This document shows positions 55,320-62,741 of a stretch of DNA of 64,000 nt, one piece after another (position 1 is the first letter of the stretch; each line of letters opens with the position of its first letter). Both the position numbers and the translations under genes were made by a program. This stretch comes from Mycobacterium numidiamassiliense. GTDB lineage: Bacteria > Actinomycetota > Actinomycetes > Mycobacteriales > Mycobacteriaceae. Below the pieces are notes generated by a model that saw only the letters and a program-made list of their open reading frames with translations, searched no databases and was not told where the DNA came from. Where the stretch lies: contig NZ_FUEZ01000003.1 in assembly GCF_900157365.1 (NCBI RefSeq), positions 186,001 through 250,000 of the forward strand, read 5' to 3'.

Positions 55320-55934
55320 GTGAGCGGAGTCGAGCGGTTGGGCGAGTTGCCCGTTTCTGCTGCACAGGAGCTCCCGCACGAACGCGGCGACGCCGCCCGC
55401 AACCGAGCGCTGTTGTTAGAGGCGGCCCGCAACCTGGTCGACAAGCGCGGCGCGGACGCCGTCACCATGGACGCCATCGCGGCGGAGGCCGGCGTCGGCA
55501 AGGGCACGGTGTTCCGCCGCTTCGGCAGCCGGGCCGGCCTGATGATGGTGCTGCTCGACGAGGACGAACGGGCCAGTCAGCAGGCCTTCCTGTTCGGGCC
55601 GCCGCCGCTGGGTCCCGAGGCGCCGCCGATGGATCGGTTGGTGGCCTTCGGCCGGGAGCGGCTGTGCTTCGTCCATCACCACCACGCGCTGCTGTCGGCG
55701 GCCAAGGGCGATCCGCAGACCCGTCATGTCGGGGCGGCCGCGGTACAGCGCACCCATGTGCGGGTGCTGTTGGCGGCCGCAAAAACCACCGGAGATCTCG
55801 ACGTTCAGACCGACGCGCTGCTGGCCCTGCTCGACGTCGACTACGTCGAGCATCAACTCGACTTCGGCGGCCACACCCTCGAGAGCCTGGGCGATGCGTG
55901 GGAAAGCCTGGCGCGCAAGCTGTGTGGACGGTGA
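55320..55934 (+). CDS. TetR-family regulator
   Basis: TetR repressor (204 aa), equivalent to Rv3055. HTH RNRALLLEAARNLVDKRGADA then MDAIAAEAGVGKGTVFRRFGSRAGLM. GTG 55320. A His-rich patch (FVHHHHALL) lies at the start of the ligand domain. The operator at 55274-55293 suggests repression of the divergent FMN reductase and of itself. dinB follows after 13 bp and may be co-transcribed. Confidence 0.9.
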   Translation: MSGVERLGELPVSAAQELPHERGDAARNRALLLEAARNLVDKRGADAVTMDAIAAEAGVGKGTVFRRFGSRAGLMMVLLDEDERASQQAFLFGPPPLGPEAPPMDRLVAFGRERLCFVHHHHALLSAAKGDPQTRHVGAAAVQRTHVRVLLAAAKTTGDLDVQTDALLALLDVDYVEHQLDFGGHTLESLGDAWESLARKLCGR

Positions 55935-55947
55935 TCGACGGCCGCCT

Positions 55948-56985
55948 ATGCCGACATCGCGTTGGGTCCTGCACGTCGACCTCGACCAGTTCCTGGCCTC
56001 GGTCGAACTGCAGCGCCACCCGGAGCTAGCCGGATTGCCGGTGATCGTCGGCGGCAGCGGCGATCCCACCGAACCGCGCAAGGTCGTCACGTGCGCGTCG
56101 TATGAAGCCCGCGAGTTCGGGGTGCACGCGGGCATGCCGTTGCGCACCGCTGCCCGACGCTGCCCCGGCGCCACCTTCCTGCCGTCGGACCCGGCGGCCT
56201 ACGACGCGGCATCCGATCGGGTCATGGGGTTGTTGCGGGATGTGGGATATCCCGTCGAGGTGTGGGGCTGGGACGAAGCGTATGTCGCTGTGACAGAGGC
56301 CGATCCGATCGACGTCGCCGAACAGATCCGCGCCGTCGTCCTCTCCGAAACCGGGCTGTCCTGTTCGATCGGCATCAGCGACAACAAGCAGCGCGCCAAG
56401 GTGGCCACGGGCTTCGCCAAACCAGCGGGCATCTTCGTCCTCACCGACGCGAACTGGATGGACGTGATGGCCGACCGTCCGGTCGATGCCTTATGGGGAG
56501 TGGGCCCCAAGACGACGAAAAAGCTTGCCGCCCTAAGCATCACCACCGTGCGAGAGCTTGCCCATAGCGATGCGGAGCTACTCACGTCCGCGTTCGGCCC
56601 GCGCACCGGCCTGTGGCTGCTGCTGCTCGCCAAGGGAGGCGGCGACGAGAACGTCAGCGCCGAGCCGTGGATTCCCCGCTCGCGCAGCCACGTCGTCACC
56701 TTCCCGCGCGACCTCACCGATCGGTCCGAAATGGACTCGGCCGTAACGGAATTGGCGACACGAGCGCTCGACGATGTGGTGGCGTCGGCTCGAATCGTCA
56801 CCCGGGTGGCGGTGACCGTGCGCACCGCGACGTTTCATACCCGCACCAAAATCCGCAAGCTGGCGGCACCCACCACCGATCCCGACGTCATCGTCGCCGC
56901 CGCCCTGCGCGTCCTGATCCTGTTCGACCTCGACCGCCCGGTGCGGCTACTCGGGGTGCGACTCGAATTGGCCATGCCGCAGTAG
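55948..56985 (+). CDS. dinB: Y-family DNA polymerase IV
   Basis: Translesion DNA polymerase (345 aa), equivalent to Rv3056 (dinP). Catalytic motifs: LHVDLDQFLASVEL (first Asp, fingers), the steric-gate region, and WGWDEAYVAVTEAD (Asp-Glu pair). Template-binding SCSIGISDNKQRAKVATGFAKPAG, helix-hairpin-helix LWGVGPKTTKKLAALSITT, and a little-finger domain at residues 235-345. No beta-clamp motif is evident at the C terminus (RLELAMPQ). ATG 55948. The 3' end overlaps the convergent SDR gene by 39 bp. Confidence 0.94.
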   Translation: MPTSRWVLHVDLDQFLASVELQRHPELAGLPVIVGGSGDPTEPRKVVTCASYEAREFGVHAGMPLRTAARRCPGATFLPSDPAAYDAASDRVMGLLRDVGYPVEVWGWDEAYVAVTEADPIDVAEQIRAVVLSETGLSCSIGISDNKQRAKVATGFAKPAGIFVLTDANWMDVMADRPVDALWGVGPKTTKKLAALSITTVRELAHSDAELLTSAFGPRTGLWLLLLAKGGGDENVSAEPWIPRSRSHVVTFPRDLTDRSEMDSAVTELATRALDDVVASARIVTRVAVTVRTATFHTRTKIRKLAAPTTDPDVIVAAALRVLILFDLDRPVRLLGVRLELAMPQ

Positions 56986-57852
56986 CGGTGCCGGGCTGGG
57001 CCGCAGTGCGCGCGTGAATATCACGTTCACCTGGCGCATCACCACGCTGTAGGGCCACCACGCCAGCCGTTTGAACGCATACAGCGCCCGGATGTCCTGC
57101 GAGGTGTAGATCAAATACCGATTCTTGTGCACCCCCGCCAAAATCTTGTCGGCCGCCGTTTCGGGCGATACGGCATGATGCCCGAAGCGGTCCACCCAGC
57201 GGCTCACCGTGGGATCCTCGCGGTCGACGCCGGCGATCTCGATCGTCTTGACCAGCGGCGTCTCCACCGCGCCCGGCACCACCACCGACACCCCGATGCG
57301 GTGCCGGGCCAGGTCGAAGCGCAGCACCTCGGAAAGGCCGCGTAATCCGTATTTACTGGCGCTGTATGCCGCATGCCAGGGCAGCCCGACCAGTCCGGCC
57401 GCCGACGACACATTGACCAACCGCCCACCACGACCGGCGGCCATCATCGGCGGGACGAACGTCTCGATAACGTGGATGGGCCCCATCAGGTTGATTGCGA
57501 TCACCTTGCTCCACTGCTCGTGGCTCAGTCGGTCGACGGTTCCCCACGCCGACACCCCGGCGATATTCATCACGACGTCCATGCTGGGGTGCCTCGCGTG
57601 GATATCCGCGGCAAAGGCCGCGACCTGGTCATAGTCGGCGATATCGAGCACGCGGTGCTCGGCCACGTGCACGCCCAGCGCGCGGGCGTCGGCCACCGTC
57701 TGCGCCAAGCCGTCCGCGTCGCGGTCCGTCAAAAACAACTCGGCGCCGTATGCCGCGAGCCGCAATGCGGTGGCGCGGCCGATGCCGCTGGCCGCACCGG
57801 TGACAAAGCACCGCTTCCCCGCGAAGTACTGCCAGGCTGCCCTCTGCCCCAT
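56947..57852 (-). CDS. Short-chain dehydrogenase/reductase
   Basis: Classical SDR (301 aa), equivalent to Rv3057c. CFVTGAASGIGRATALRLA, DVVMNIAGVSAWG (N-x-A-G), catalytic VNVSSAAGLVG and YSASKYGLRGL. C-terminal extension ends ALYAFKRLAWWPYSVVMRQVN, hydrophobic and probably membrane-associated. Part of a group with a TetR gene and cyp136. ATG 57852. Confidence 0.92.
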   Translation of the reverse strand: MGQRAAWQYFAGKRCFVTGAASGIGRATALRLAAYGAELFLTDRDADGLAQTVADARALGVHVAEHRVLDIADYDQVAAFAADIHARHPSMDVVMNIAGVSAWGTVDRLSHEQWSKVIAINLMGPIHVIETFVPPMMAAGRGGRLVNVSSAAGLVGLPWHAAYSASKYGLRGLSEVLRFDLARHRIGVSVVVPGAVETPLVKTIEIAGVDREDPTVSRWVDRFGHHAVSPETAADKILAGVHKNRYLIYTSQDIRALYAFKRLAWWPYSVVMRQVNVIFTRALRPSPAPLLRHGQFESHPE

Positions 57853-57888
57853 GGCGTTGACGATACCGGCGGTAACAGCCAGTGACCG

Positions 57889-58533
57889 CTAGCCGCCGCC
57901 ACCCCATAGCGCGCTCAGCCACAACTGCTCGAGAAGACGGACGCGTCGGTCCAGGTCGTCGACGTCACCGACGAAGATCGGGTCGCCGGTCAGCATCAGG
58001 GAAGTGGTCCCAATCAGGGTCCGGACCAGTGTCGGGATGTCGTCGCTGATCGGGTTCGCGGTTCCGGCCGCCAGTTCCGCCTCGACGACGCCGACGATAT
58101 CGCGCAACACCACCTCGAACTGCTGTCCGAGGATGTCGCGGATCTCGGCGTCGGTATGGCGGGCGGCGTTGCAGGCCGTCATCACCGGGTCGTTGTGCAC
58201 GTATACCGCGGCGGCACTGCGCACCATGCGCTTGGCGAACTGTTCCGGTGACTCGCCGGGCTGCCGGGGGGCGAAGTATTGCGTGAGCTCTTCGAGCTCT
58301 TCGGTGGCCTCGGCCATGATCTGCGCCAGCACCGCGTACTTCGAGTCGAAATAGAAGTAGAAGCCCGATCGGGCGACGCCGGCGCGCTGGCTGATCGAGC
58401 TGACCGACAGCTCGCCGAACGGTTTTTCCTCCAGCAGCTCACGCACCGCCGTCATGATGGCTTGTCGATGTTTGTCACCGCGCCGCCTGGTGGCCGGCTC
58501 GCCCGGTCCAGGATTCACGGCCTCGCTACTCAC
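57889..58533 (-). CDS. TetR-family regulator
   Basis: TetR regulator of the EthR-like type (214 aa), equivalent to Rv3058c. HTH AIMTAVRELLEEKPFGELSV then ISQRAGVARSGFYFYFDSKYAVL. Ligand domain includes FAKRMVRSAAAVYVHNDPVM. GTG 58533. Divergent from cyp136 with two palindromes between; probably controls cyp136 and the SDR gene downstream of itself. Confidence 0.9.
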   Translation of the reverse strand: MSSEAVNPGPGEPATRRRGDKHRQAIMTAVRELLEEKPFGELSVSSISQRAGVARSGFYFYFDSKYAVLAQIMAEATEELEELTQYFAPRQPGESPEQFAKRMVRSAAAVYVHNDPVMTACNAARHTDAEIRDILGQQFEVVLRDIVGVVEAELAAGTANPISDDIPTLVRTLIGTTSLMLTGDPIFVGDVDDLDRRVRLLEQLWLSALWGGGG

Positions 58534-58567
58534 ACCCCGACCTTGCACCACGCCACAGGAAAAGCAA

Positions 58568-58624
58568 ACTTGACAGCCGTCAAGTTCGTGACCAAGGATG
58601 AATAATTTAGTGACAGCGGTCACC
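58568..58624. promoter_or_regulatory. Two operator-like palindromes upstream of cyp136
   Basis: AACTTGAC-AGCC-GTCAAGTT (58568-58587) and GTGAC-AGCG-GTCAC (58611-58624). Both share the core TGAC-AGC(C/G)-GTCA; centres are 40 bp apart. Confidence 0.65.
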
Positions 58625-58659
58625 TGGCCGGGGTCCGCAAGCAGCGCAAAGGAGCGTCA

Positions 58660-60141
58660 ATGGTCGCGACCATCAGCACCCCGCACTACCTGCTCGACCA
58701 GGCGCGGCGCCGGTTCACGCCGTCGTTCAACAATTTTCCTGGCATGGGCGTGGTGGAACGCAAGCTGCTGAATCACCAATTCCCGGAGCGCAAGCTCGCT
58801 GACCCGCCGCCGGGCAGCGGACTGAAAACGGCCGTGGGTGACGCGGGGCTGCCGGTCATCGGGCACATCATCGAAATGATGCGCGGTGGCCCCGACTATG
58901 TGAAATTCCTGTACGAGACCAAAGGCCCTGTGGTGTTCGGCGATTCACCGGTACTCCCCGGCATCGCCGCGCTGGGCCCGGACGCCGCGCAGGTCGTCTA
59001 CTCCAACCGCAACAAGGACTACTCGCAGCAGGGCTGGGTCCCGGTGATCGGGCCGTTCTTCCACCGCGGCCTGATGCTGCTGGACTTCGAAGAACACATG
59101 TTCCACCGGCGGATCATGCAAGAGGCCTTCGTCCGGTCCCGGCTGGTCAGCTACGTCGAGCAGATGGACCAGGTGGTCTCGAAGACGATCGCCAACGACT
59201 GGGTGCCCAACGACGCGCGCTTCCTGCTCTACCCCGCGATGAAGGAGCTGACGCTCGACATCGCCTCGATGGTGTTCATGGGCCACGAGCCGGGCACCGA
59301 CCACGACCTGGTGACCAAGGTCAATAACGCGTTCGCCATCACCACCCGCGCCGGCAACGCGATCATTCGCACCCCGGTGCCGCCGTTTACCTGGTGGCGG
59401 GGCCTCAAGGCGCGCGAACTGCTGGAGAACTACTTCCGCGAGCGGGTCCAGGAACAACGCGCCAACCCGGGCACCGACCTGCTGTCGGTGTTGTGCCAGA
59501 CCGAGGACGAGGACGGCAACACGTTCTCCGACGAAGACATCGTCAACCACATGATCTTCCTGATGATGGCCGCCCACGACACCTCGACGTCGACGGTGAC
59601 GACCATGGCCTACAACCTGGCCGGCCACCCCGAGTGGCAGCAGCGTTGCCGCGAGGAATCCGACCGCCTTGGCGACGGCCCGCTCGACATCGACGCGCTG
59701 GAGAAGCTGGAATCGCTGGATCTGGTGATGAACGAGTCGATCCGGCTGGTGACGCCGGTGCAGTGGGCCATGCGGCAGACGGTGCGCGACACCGACCTGC
59801 TGGGCTACTACATCCCCAAGGGCACCAACGTCATCGCCTACCCGGGAATGAATCACCGGCTACCCGAATTGTGGACGGACCCAATGAAATTCGACCCGGA
59901 ACGATTCACCGAGCCGCGCAATGAGCACAAGCGACACCGCTACGCGTTCACACCGTTCGGCGGGGGCGCCCACAAGTGCATCGGGATGGTGTTCGGGCAG
60001 CTGGAGATCAAGACGATCCTGCACCGGTTGCTGCGCAAGTATCGGCTCGAGCCGCCCCGCCCAGGCTACAAGTGCGAGTGGGACTATGGCGGCATGCCGG
60101 TGCCGAAGGACGGCATGCCGATTGTGCTGCGCCCACTGTGA
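58660..60141 (+). CDS. cyp136: Cytochrome P450, CYP136 family
   Basis: Heme-thiolate monooxygenase (493 aa), equivalent to Rv3059. I-helix oxygen-activating motif MMAAHDTSTSTVT, E-x2-R in NESIRLVTP, and the heme loop FTPFGGGAHKCIG with the axial Cys. The N terminus has no clear membrane anchor but is hydrophobic at PSFNNFPGMGV. Substrate unknown, probably a lipid or sterol-like compound. ATG 58660, with an AAAGGAG motif about 8 bp upstream. Probably repressed by the divergent TetR. Confidence 0.95.
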   Translation: MVATISTPHYLLDQARRRFTPSFNNFPGMGVVERKLLNHQFPERKLADPPPGSGLKTAVGDAGLPVIGHIIEMMRGGPDYVKFLYETKGPVVFGDSPVLPGIAALGPDAAQVVYSNRNKDYSQQGWVPVIGPFFHRGLMLLDFEEHMFHRRIMQEAFVRSRLVSYVEQMDQVVSKTIANDWVPNDARFLLYPAMKELTLDIASMVFMGHEPGTDHDLVTKVNNAFAITTRAGNAIIRTPVPPFTWWRGLKARELLENYFRERVQEQRANPGTDLLSVLCQTEDEDGNTFSDEDIVNHMIFLMMAAHDTSTSTVTTMAYNLAGHPEWQQRCREESDRLGDGPLDIDALEKLESLDLVMNESIRLVTPVQWAMRQTVRDTDLLGYYIPKGTNVIAYPGMNHRLPELWTDPMKFDPERFTEPRNEHKRHRYAFTPFGGGAHKCIGMVFGQLEIKTILHRLLRKYRLEPPRPGYKCEWDYGGMPVPKDGMPIVLRPL

Positions 60142-60152
60142 TTTCGCGCCGG

Positions 60153-60707
60153 CTAGGCGGCCTTTTGCTCGCCTTCTAGCCGGTTAGCGCACGCGATCAG
60201 CGCGCGCAGCGCCGACTGCGTCGGGTCGTCACCCAAGCCCATGGCCCACTCGGTACGGATGCCGTTGGTGCCGCAGATGAAGGTGGCGACGGAATCGCCC
60301 GAGCGCATTTGGTGGAACTTCACTGTCTCCAAGGTGATCCCACGCTCGTGCAGCATCGCGGTGAGCGCAGCGACGGGTCCGCTGGCGGCCGCGGTCGAGG
60401 TGCTGATGCGATCGCCGACGGCGATCACGGCCCGGAAATTGCTGGCCTGCGGGCCGAGGCGCCGCGCGGACGGCTCGGGATCGGTGCACTGCCAATGGCC
60501 CAGCCGCAGGGGGCCGGGGCCGTGACCGTACGTCGCGACGAAGCTGGCCCAGGACATGGCCTCGGCGCGCTCACGCAGACCGCGGGGCAACGAAACGCCG
60601 AAGTGAGCTGCGAACCACGCGTTGGCCCCGTACTCGCGCGCGGGGACGCGACTGGAGTCCAGCGCGCACATCGAGCGAGGCCCGGAAAGAGTTTGGGATA
60701 GAGGCAC
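60153..60707 (-). CDS. Stand-alone LeuA-type allosteric (regulatory) domain protein
   Basis: A 184-aa protein resembling the C-terminal leucine-binding domain of alpha-isopropylmalate synthase without the TIM-barrel catalytic part. The segment FICGTNGIRTEWAMGLGDDPTQSALRAL ending in IACANRLE follows the pattern of the terminal LeuA dimer domain. The N-terminal MSWASFVATYG and LGHWQCTD correspond to the start of that domain. It cannot be a synthase by itself. It may bind leucine or modulate LeuA. GTG 60707. It follows a leader that looks like a leucine-type attenuator. Convergent with cyp136. Confidence 0.7.
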   Translation of the reverse strand: MPLSQTLSGPRSMCALDSSRVPAREYGANAWFAAHFGVSLPRGLRERAEAMSWASFVATYGHGPGPLRLGHWQCTDPEPSARRLGPQASNFRAVIAVGDRISTSTAAASGPVAALTAMLHERGITLETVKFHQMRSGDSVATFICGTNGIRTEWAMGLGDDPTQSALRALIACANRLEGEQKAA

Positions 60708-60754
60708 GGTATCGGTCTTCTCTGCTCAGAGGGAGCGACCGACGGTAGTAGCTT

Positions 60755-60800
60755 CCGACCCACAGCGGGGGGTCGGTCTGGGATCAGACCCCGCTGCGGG
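60755..60800 (-). promoter_or_regulatory. Attenuator-like leader with mutually exclusive stems
   Basis: Read on the minus strand: stem 1 pairs 60800-60789 with 60770-60759 (12 bp, one G-U pair that only works in the minus-strand RNA). Stem 2 pairs 60776-60770 (CCGACCC) with 60761-60755 (GGGTCGG). The stems share bases, so only one can form. Stem 1 begins inside the last codons of the leader peptide. Resembles the leucine (LEU) leaders described for actinobacterial leuA. Confidence 0.6.
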
Positions 60801-60831
60801 TACTGGCTACTACGGCACTCAGAAGACGCAT
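60784..60831 (-). CDS. Leader peptide of the LeuA-like gene
   Basis: A 15-codon frame, MRLLSAVVASTRSGV, with adjacent Leu-Leu and Val-Val codons early on. A TAGTGT -10 box (60840-60845 on the complementary strand) lies 8 bp before the ATG, so the transcript is probably leaderless and translation begins at once. Ribosome stalling at the Leu or Val codons would alter pairing of the stems at 60755-60800. Confidence 0.55.
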   Translation of the reverse strand: MRLLSAVVASTRSGV

Positions 60832-61003
60832 GATCGCCGACACTAGACGCCCCGCGCCCCGAGTGCAAATTCCTTTGGGAGGCGCCGCCGGTATCCCGTA
60901 TCCGAAGCCTCGTTACGTCCTGTTTGCTTTCGTCGAATAGCGGCTATTCGACGCGTGCTAGTAGCAACGACGCCTAGCATCCGCCGATGAATAGAGGACG
61001 ATC

Positions 61004-61195
61004 ATGAAGGGGAAGTTCGGGCCGAAAACCCTTAAGACTGTCGCAGCCGCCGCCGGAATTACCGCGATGGTGCTGCTACCGACCGGTTGTGCGACCGCTG
61101 CTGGCGGCGGTGGTGGTGCGGGCATCGGTACCGGCGGTCTTGGCGGCAGTACCGGTGGCCTCGTCGGTGGGATCACGGGCGCACTCGGCCTCTAA
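61004..61195 (+). CDS. Tiny Gly-rich exported protein (paralogue 1)
   Basis: A 63-aa protein: basic start MKGKFGPKTLK, hydrophobic core VAAAAGITAMVLLPTGC, then a Gly/Ala/Thr-only tail (GGGGGAGIGTGGLGGSTGGL). The Cys lies after L-P-T-G, a lipobox-like site with Pro at -3, which is unusual. AGAGGA lies 7 bp before ATG 61004. First and most divergent of four tandem paralogues; a strong terminator follows. Not recognised. Confidence 0.65.
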   Translation: MKGKFGPKTLKTVAAAAGITAMVLLPTGCATAAGGGGGAGIGTGGLGGSTGGLVGGITGALGL

Positions 61196-61204
61196 TCGGG
61201 CAAC

Positions 61205-61249
61205 AGCAGTTGGCCCGCCGGGACTCTCGTTCCCGGCGGGCCAACTGCT
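61205..61249 (+). terminator. Strong intrinsic terminator
   Basis: Perfect 19-bp stem (AGCAGTTGGCCCGCCGGGA and its complement) with a 7-nt loop and a following TTTT, 10 bp after the stop at 61195. It isolates the first tiny gene as a single transcript. Confidence 0.9.
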
Positions 61250-61442
61250 TTTCGTTATTCCGTCGAGCAGACGACGGGCCGGCGGCCTTGGCCTCGCCAC
61301 AGGCATCGCCCACCCGCCTCGAATCACCGTGAAATGCAGACGGACTCGTCGATTCATCGATCGCGCCGGGCGACAGATTTCGGTGAGGAGATCCCGACGG
61401 ATATCTGCTCGAGGAGATGGACAATTCGTCGGCATGTTTGGA

Positions 61443-61534
61443 CTCATTCAATTTCGCTTCGGGTCCGGTTCAATCGGGCTTGAACGTAATAGTCGTACAC
61501 GAGTCCAATAGCTCACCGGCGAAAGGTAGGGCCG
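61443..61534 (+). repeat. Duplicated upstream region, copy 1
   Basis: Starts CTCATTCAATTTCGCTTCG exactly 92 bp before ATG 61535. Related copies start at 61874 (92 bp before ATG 61966) and 62373 (121 bp before GTG 62494). It contains a GCGAAAGG ribosome-binding region near its end. Probably the shared promoter. Confidence 0.7.
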
Positions 61535-61732
61535 ATGAACGCACGGAGCAAGAAGGTATTGGCGACGACGGGCGCAGCGTTAATCGCCGCGTTCCTGCCG
61601 GCGGGATGTGGTTTTGAGGCCGTCCCCGGCCTCATTGGCGGTGCTGCCATCGGCACGGGGGCCGGAACTGCCCCAGCTGCCGGCGTTCCCGCTGCGGCCG
61701 CTGCAGCCGCCGCGTCCGCAGCGGGAAAGTAA
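61535..61732 (+). CDS. Tiny Ala/Gly-rich exported protein (paralogue 2)
   Basis: A 65-aa protein: MNARSKKVLATTGAALIAAF as signal sequence, LPAGC site, GFEAVPGLIGGAAIG, then an Ala-rich tail ending SAAGK. The first 24 bases and the PAGCGFEAVPG region are nearly identical to paralogue 3, so the duplication is recent or kept alike. ATG 61535. Confidence 0.65.
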   Translation: MNARSKKVLATTGAALIAAFLPAGCGFEAVPGLIGGAAIGTGAGTAPAAGVPAAAAAAAASAAGK

Positions 61733-61873
61733 TGCGGTTATCGCACTACCGCGTCACTTAACCGGTTTCACCCGCTCGAACCCGGCAACTGCGCGCGGTT
61801 TAGCGCAAATTTCTCGGCAGTCCGGTGCCCGCAGCGCGTCATCCGCGATAGCCAATTTGACCGAGCTTTCGGG

Positions 61874-61965
61874 CTCATTCAATTTTGCTTCGCGTGGGGT
61901 TCTTCCAGCCGGCGCGCAGCCGATGCACACTAGTTCAATAGGATCGCCGACGAAAGACGCGTCCC
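61874..61965 (+). repeat. Duplicated upstream region, copy 2
   Basis: Starts CTCATTCAATTTTGCTTCG, the same distance (92 bp) from the start codon as copy 1. The middle has diverged; the CGACGAAAGAC ribosome-binding area aligns with copy 1. Confidence 0.65.
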
Positions 61966-62214
61966 ATGAACGCACGGAGCAAGAAGGTACTGATCACGCT
62001 GTTCGCAGCGTCCATCACGGTGATGCTGCCGGCGGGATGCGGTTTTGAGGCCGTCCCCGGCATCATCGGCGGCGGAGCCGTCGGCCCGATGGCCGGTGCT
62101 GGCAGCGCCGGCGGTGCCGGCGGTGCTGCTGGAAGCGCCGGCGGCATGGGCCGAGGCGGTGTCCCCGCCGGCTCGGTTGCGGGCGCGGGCGGCATTCTTC
62201 CGACGCTGCCGTAG
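61966..62214 (+). CDS. Tiny Gly/Ala-rich exported protein (paralogue 3)
   Basis: An 82-aa protein: MNARSKKVLITLFAASITVM signal, LPAGC site, GFEAVPGIIGGGAVG, then a longer Gly/Ala/Ser repeat-like tail (SAGGAGGAAGSAGGMGRGG) ending GGILPTLP. The C-terminal tail resembles PE_PGRS-like composition but there is no PE domain. Confidence 0.65.
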   Translation: MNARSKKVLITLFAASITVMLPAGCGFEAVPGIIGGGAVGPMAGAGSAGGAGGAAGSAGGMGRGGVPAGSVAGAGGILPTLP

Positions 62215-62372
62215 CGGCCATAACGTCGCCGTCGCCGTCGCGAGCGTCGGCTCCCTTCTACCCGCAACAGCTAACCCACAACAGCAGGCGGGTCGACGCC
62301 TCAGCTCAATCCATTGGCCCCGGTGATGGGCGTAGGGATCCAGATGATCGACAATTCGCCCGCGTTTTCGGC

Positions 62373-62493
62373 CTCATTCACTCGTGCTTCTCGTGCGGTT
62401 CAGCCTGGCTTGAGCGAAATAGCTGTACACAAGTGCAGCAACGAGTATTAGTTGCGCACCAGTGCACAGACTCATAGGCGAAAGGCACGTTCT
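62373..62493 (+). repeat. Duplicated upstream region, copy 3
   Basis: Starts CTCATTCACTCGTGCTTCTC. It contains GGCTTGAGCGAAATAGCTG, aligned with GGCTTGAACGTAATAGTCG in copy 1, and then about 29 extra bases before the ribosome-binding region GCGAAAGGC. Confidence 0.65.
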
Positions 62494-62697
62494 GTGAACG
62501 CACGGACCAAGAAGGTACTGATAACGGCGGCCGTAGCGCTCGCCTTCGTGACACTACCGACGGGATGTACGGTCGTTGCCAGTACCGCCGGACTCGGCGG
62601 CGCTGCCGGCGCTGGCGTCACCGGCACCGGTGCCGGCGCCGGCGCAGCCGGTGGCGGCGCTGTCGGTGGCGTCATCCCCCCCGCCACGCTCCCCTGA
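62494..62697 (+). CDS. Tiny Gly/Ala-rich exported protein (paralogue 4)
   Basis: A 67-aa protein from GTG 62494: VNARTKKVLITAAVALAFVT signal, LPTGC site, then TVVASTAGLGGAAGAGVTG and a Gly/Ala tail ending GGVIPPATLP. The N-terminal NAR-x-KKVLIT box is shared with paralogues 2 and 3. Convergent with the MEDS/kinase-like gene. Confidence 0.65.
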   Translation: MNARTKKVLITAAVALAFVTLPTGCTVVASTAGLGGAAGAGVTGTGAGAGAAGGGAVGGVIPPATLP

Positions 62698-62741
62698 CAC
62701 GCTAAATCGCATCGCTGGACATCGTCATCGTCGAACCTGTG

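Larger units (their letters stand above)
61196..61534. other. Intergenic region with terminator and duplicated upstream segment
   Basis: 339 bp between the first and second tiny exported-protein genes. It contains the terminator at 61205-61249 and, from 61443, a segment repeated upstream of the next two paralogues. No further gene is seen. Confidence 0.5.

Noticed and set aside
61966-62214. PE_PGRS-like protein
   Set aside because: The Gly/Ala tail is similar in composition but there is no PE domain and the protein is far too short.
61004-62697. LPxTG sortase signal in the micro-proteins
   Set aside because: The LPTG-C site lies at the end of the N-terminal hydrophobic segment, not before a C-terminal membrane anchor, so it is not a sorting signal.
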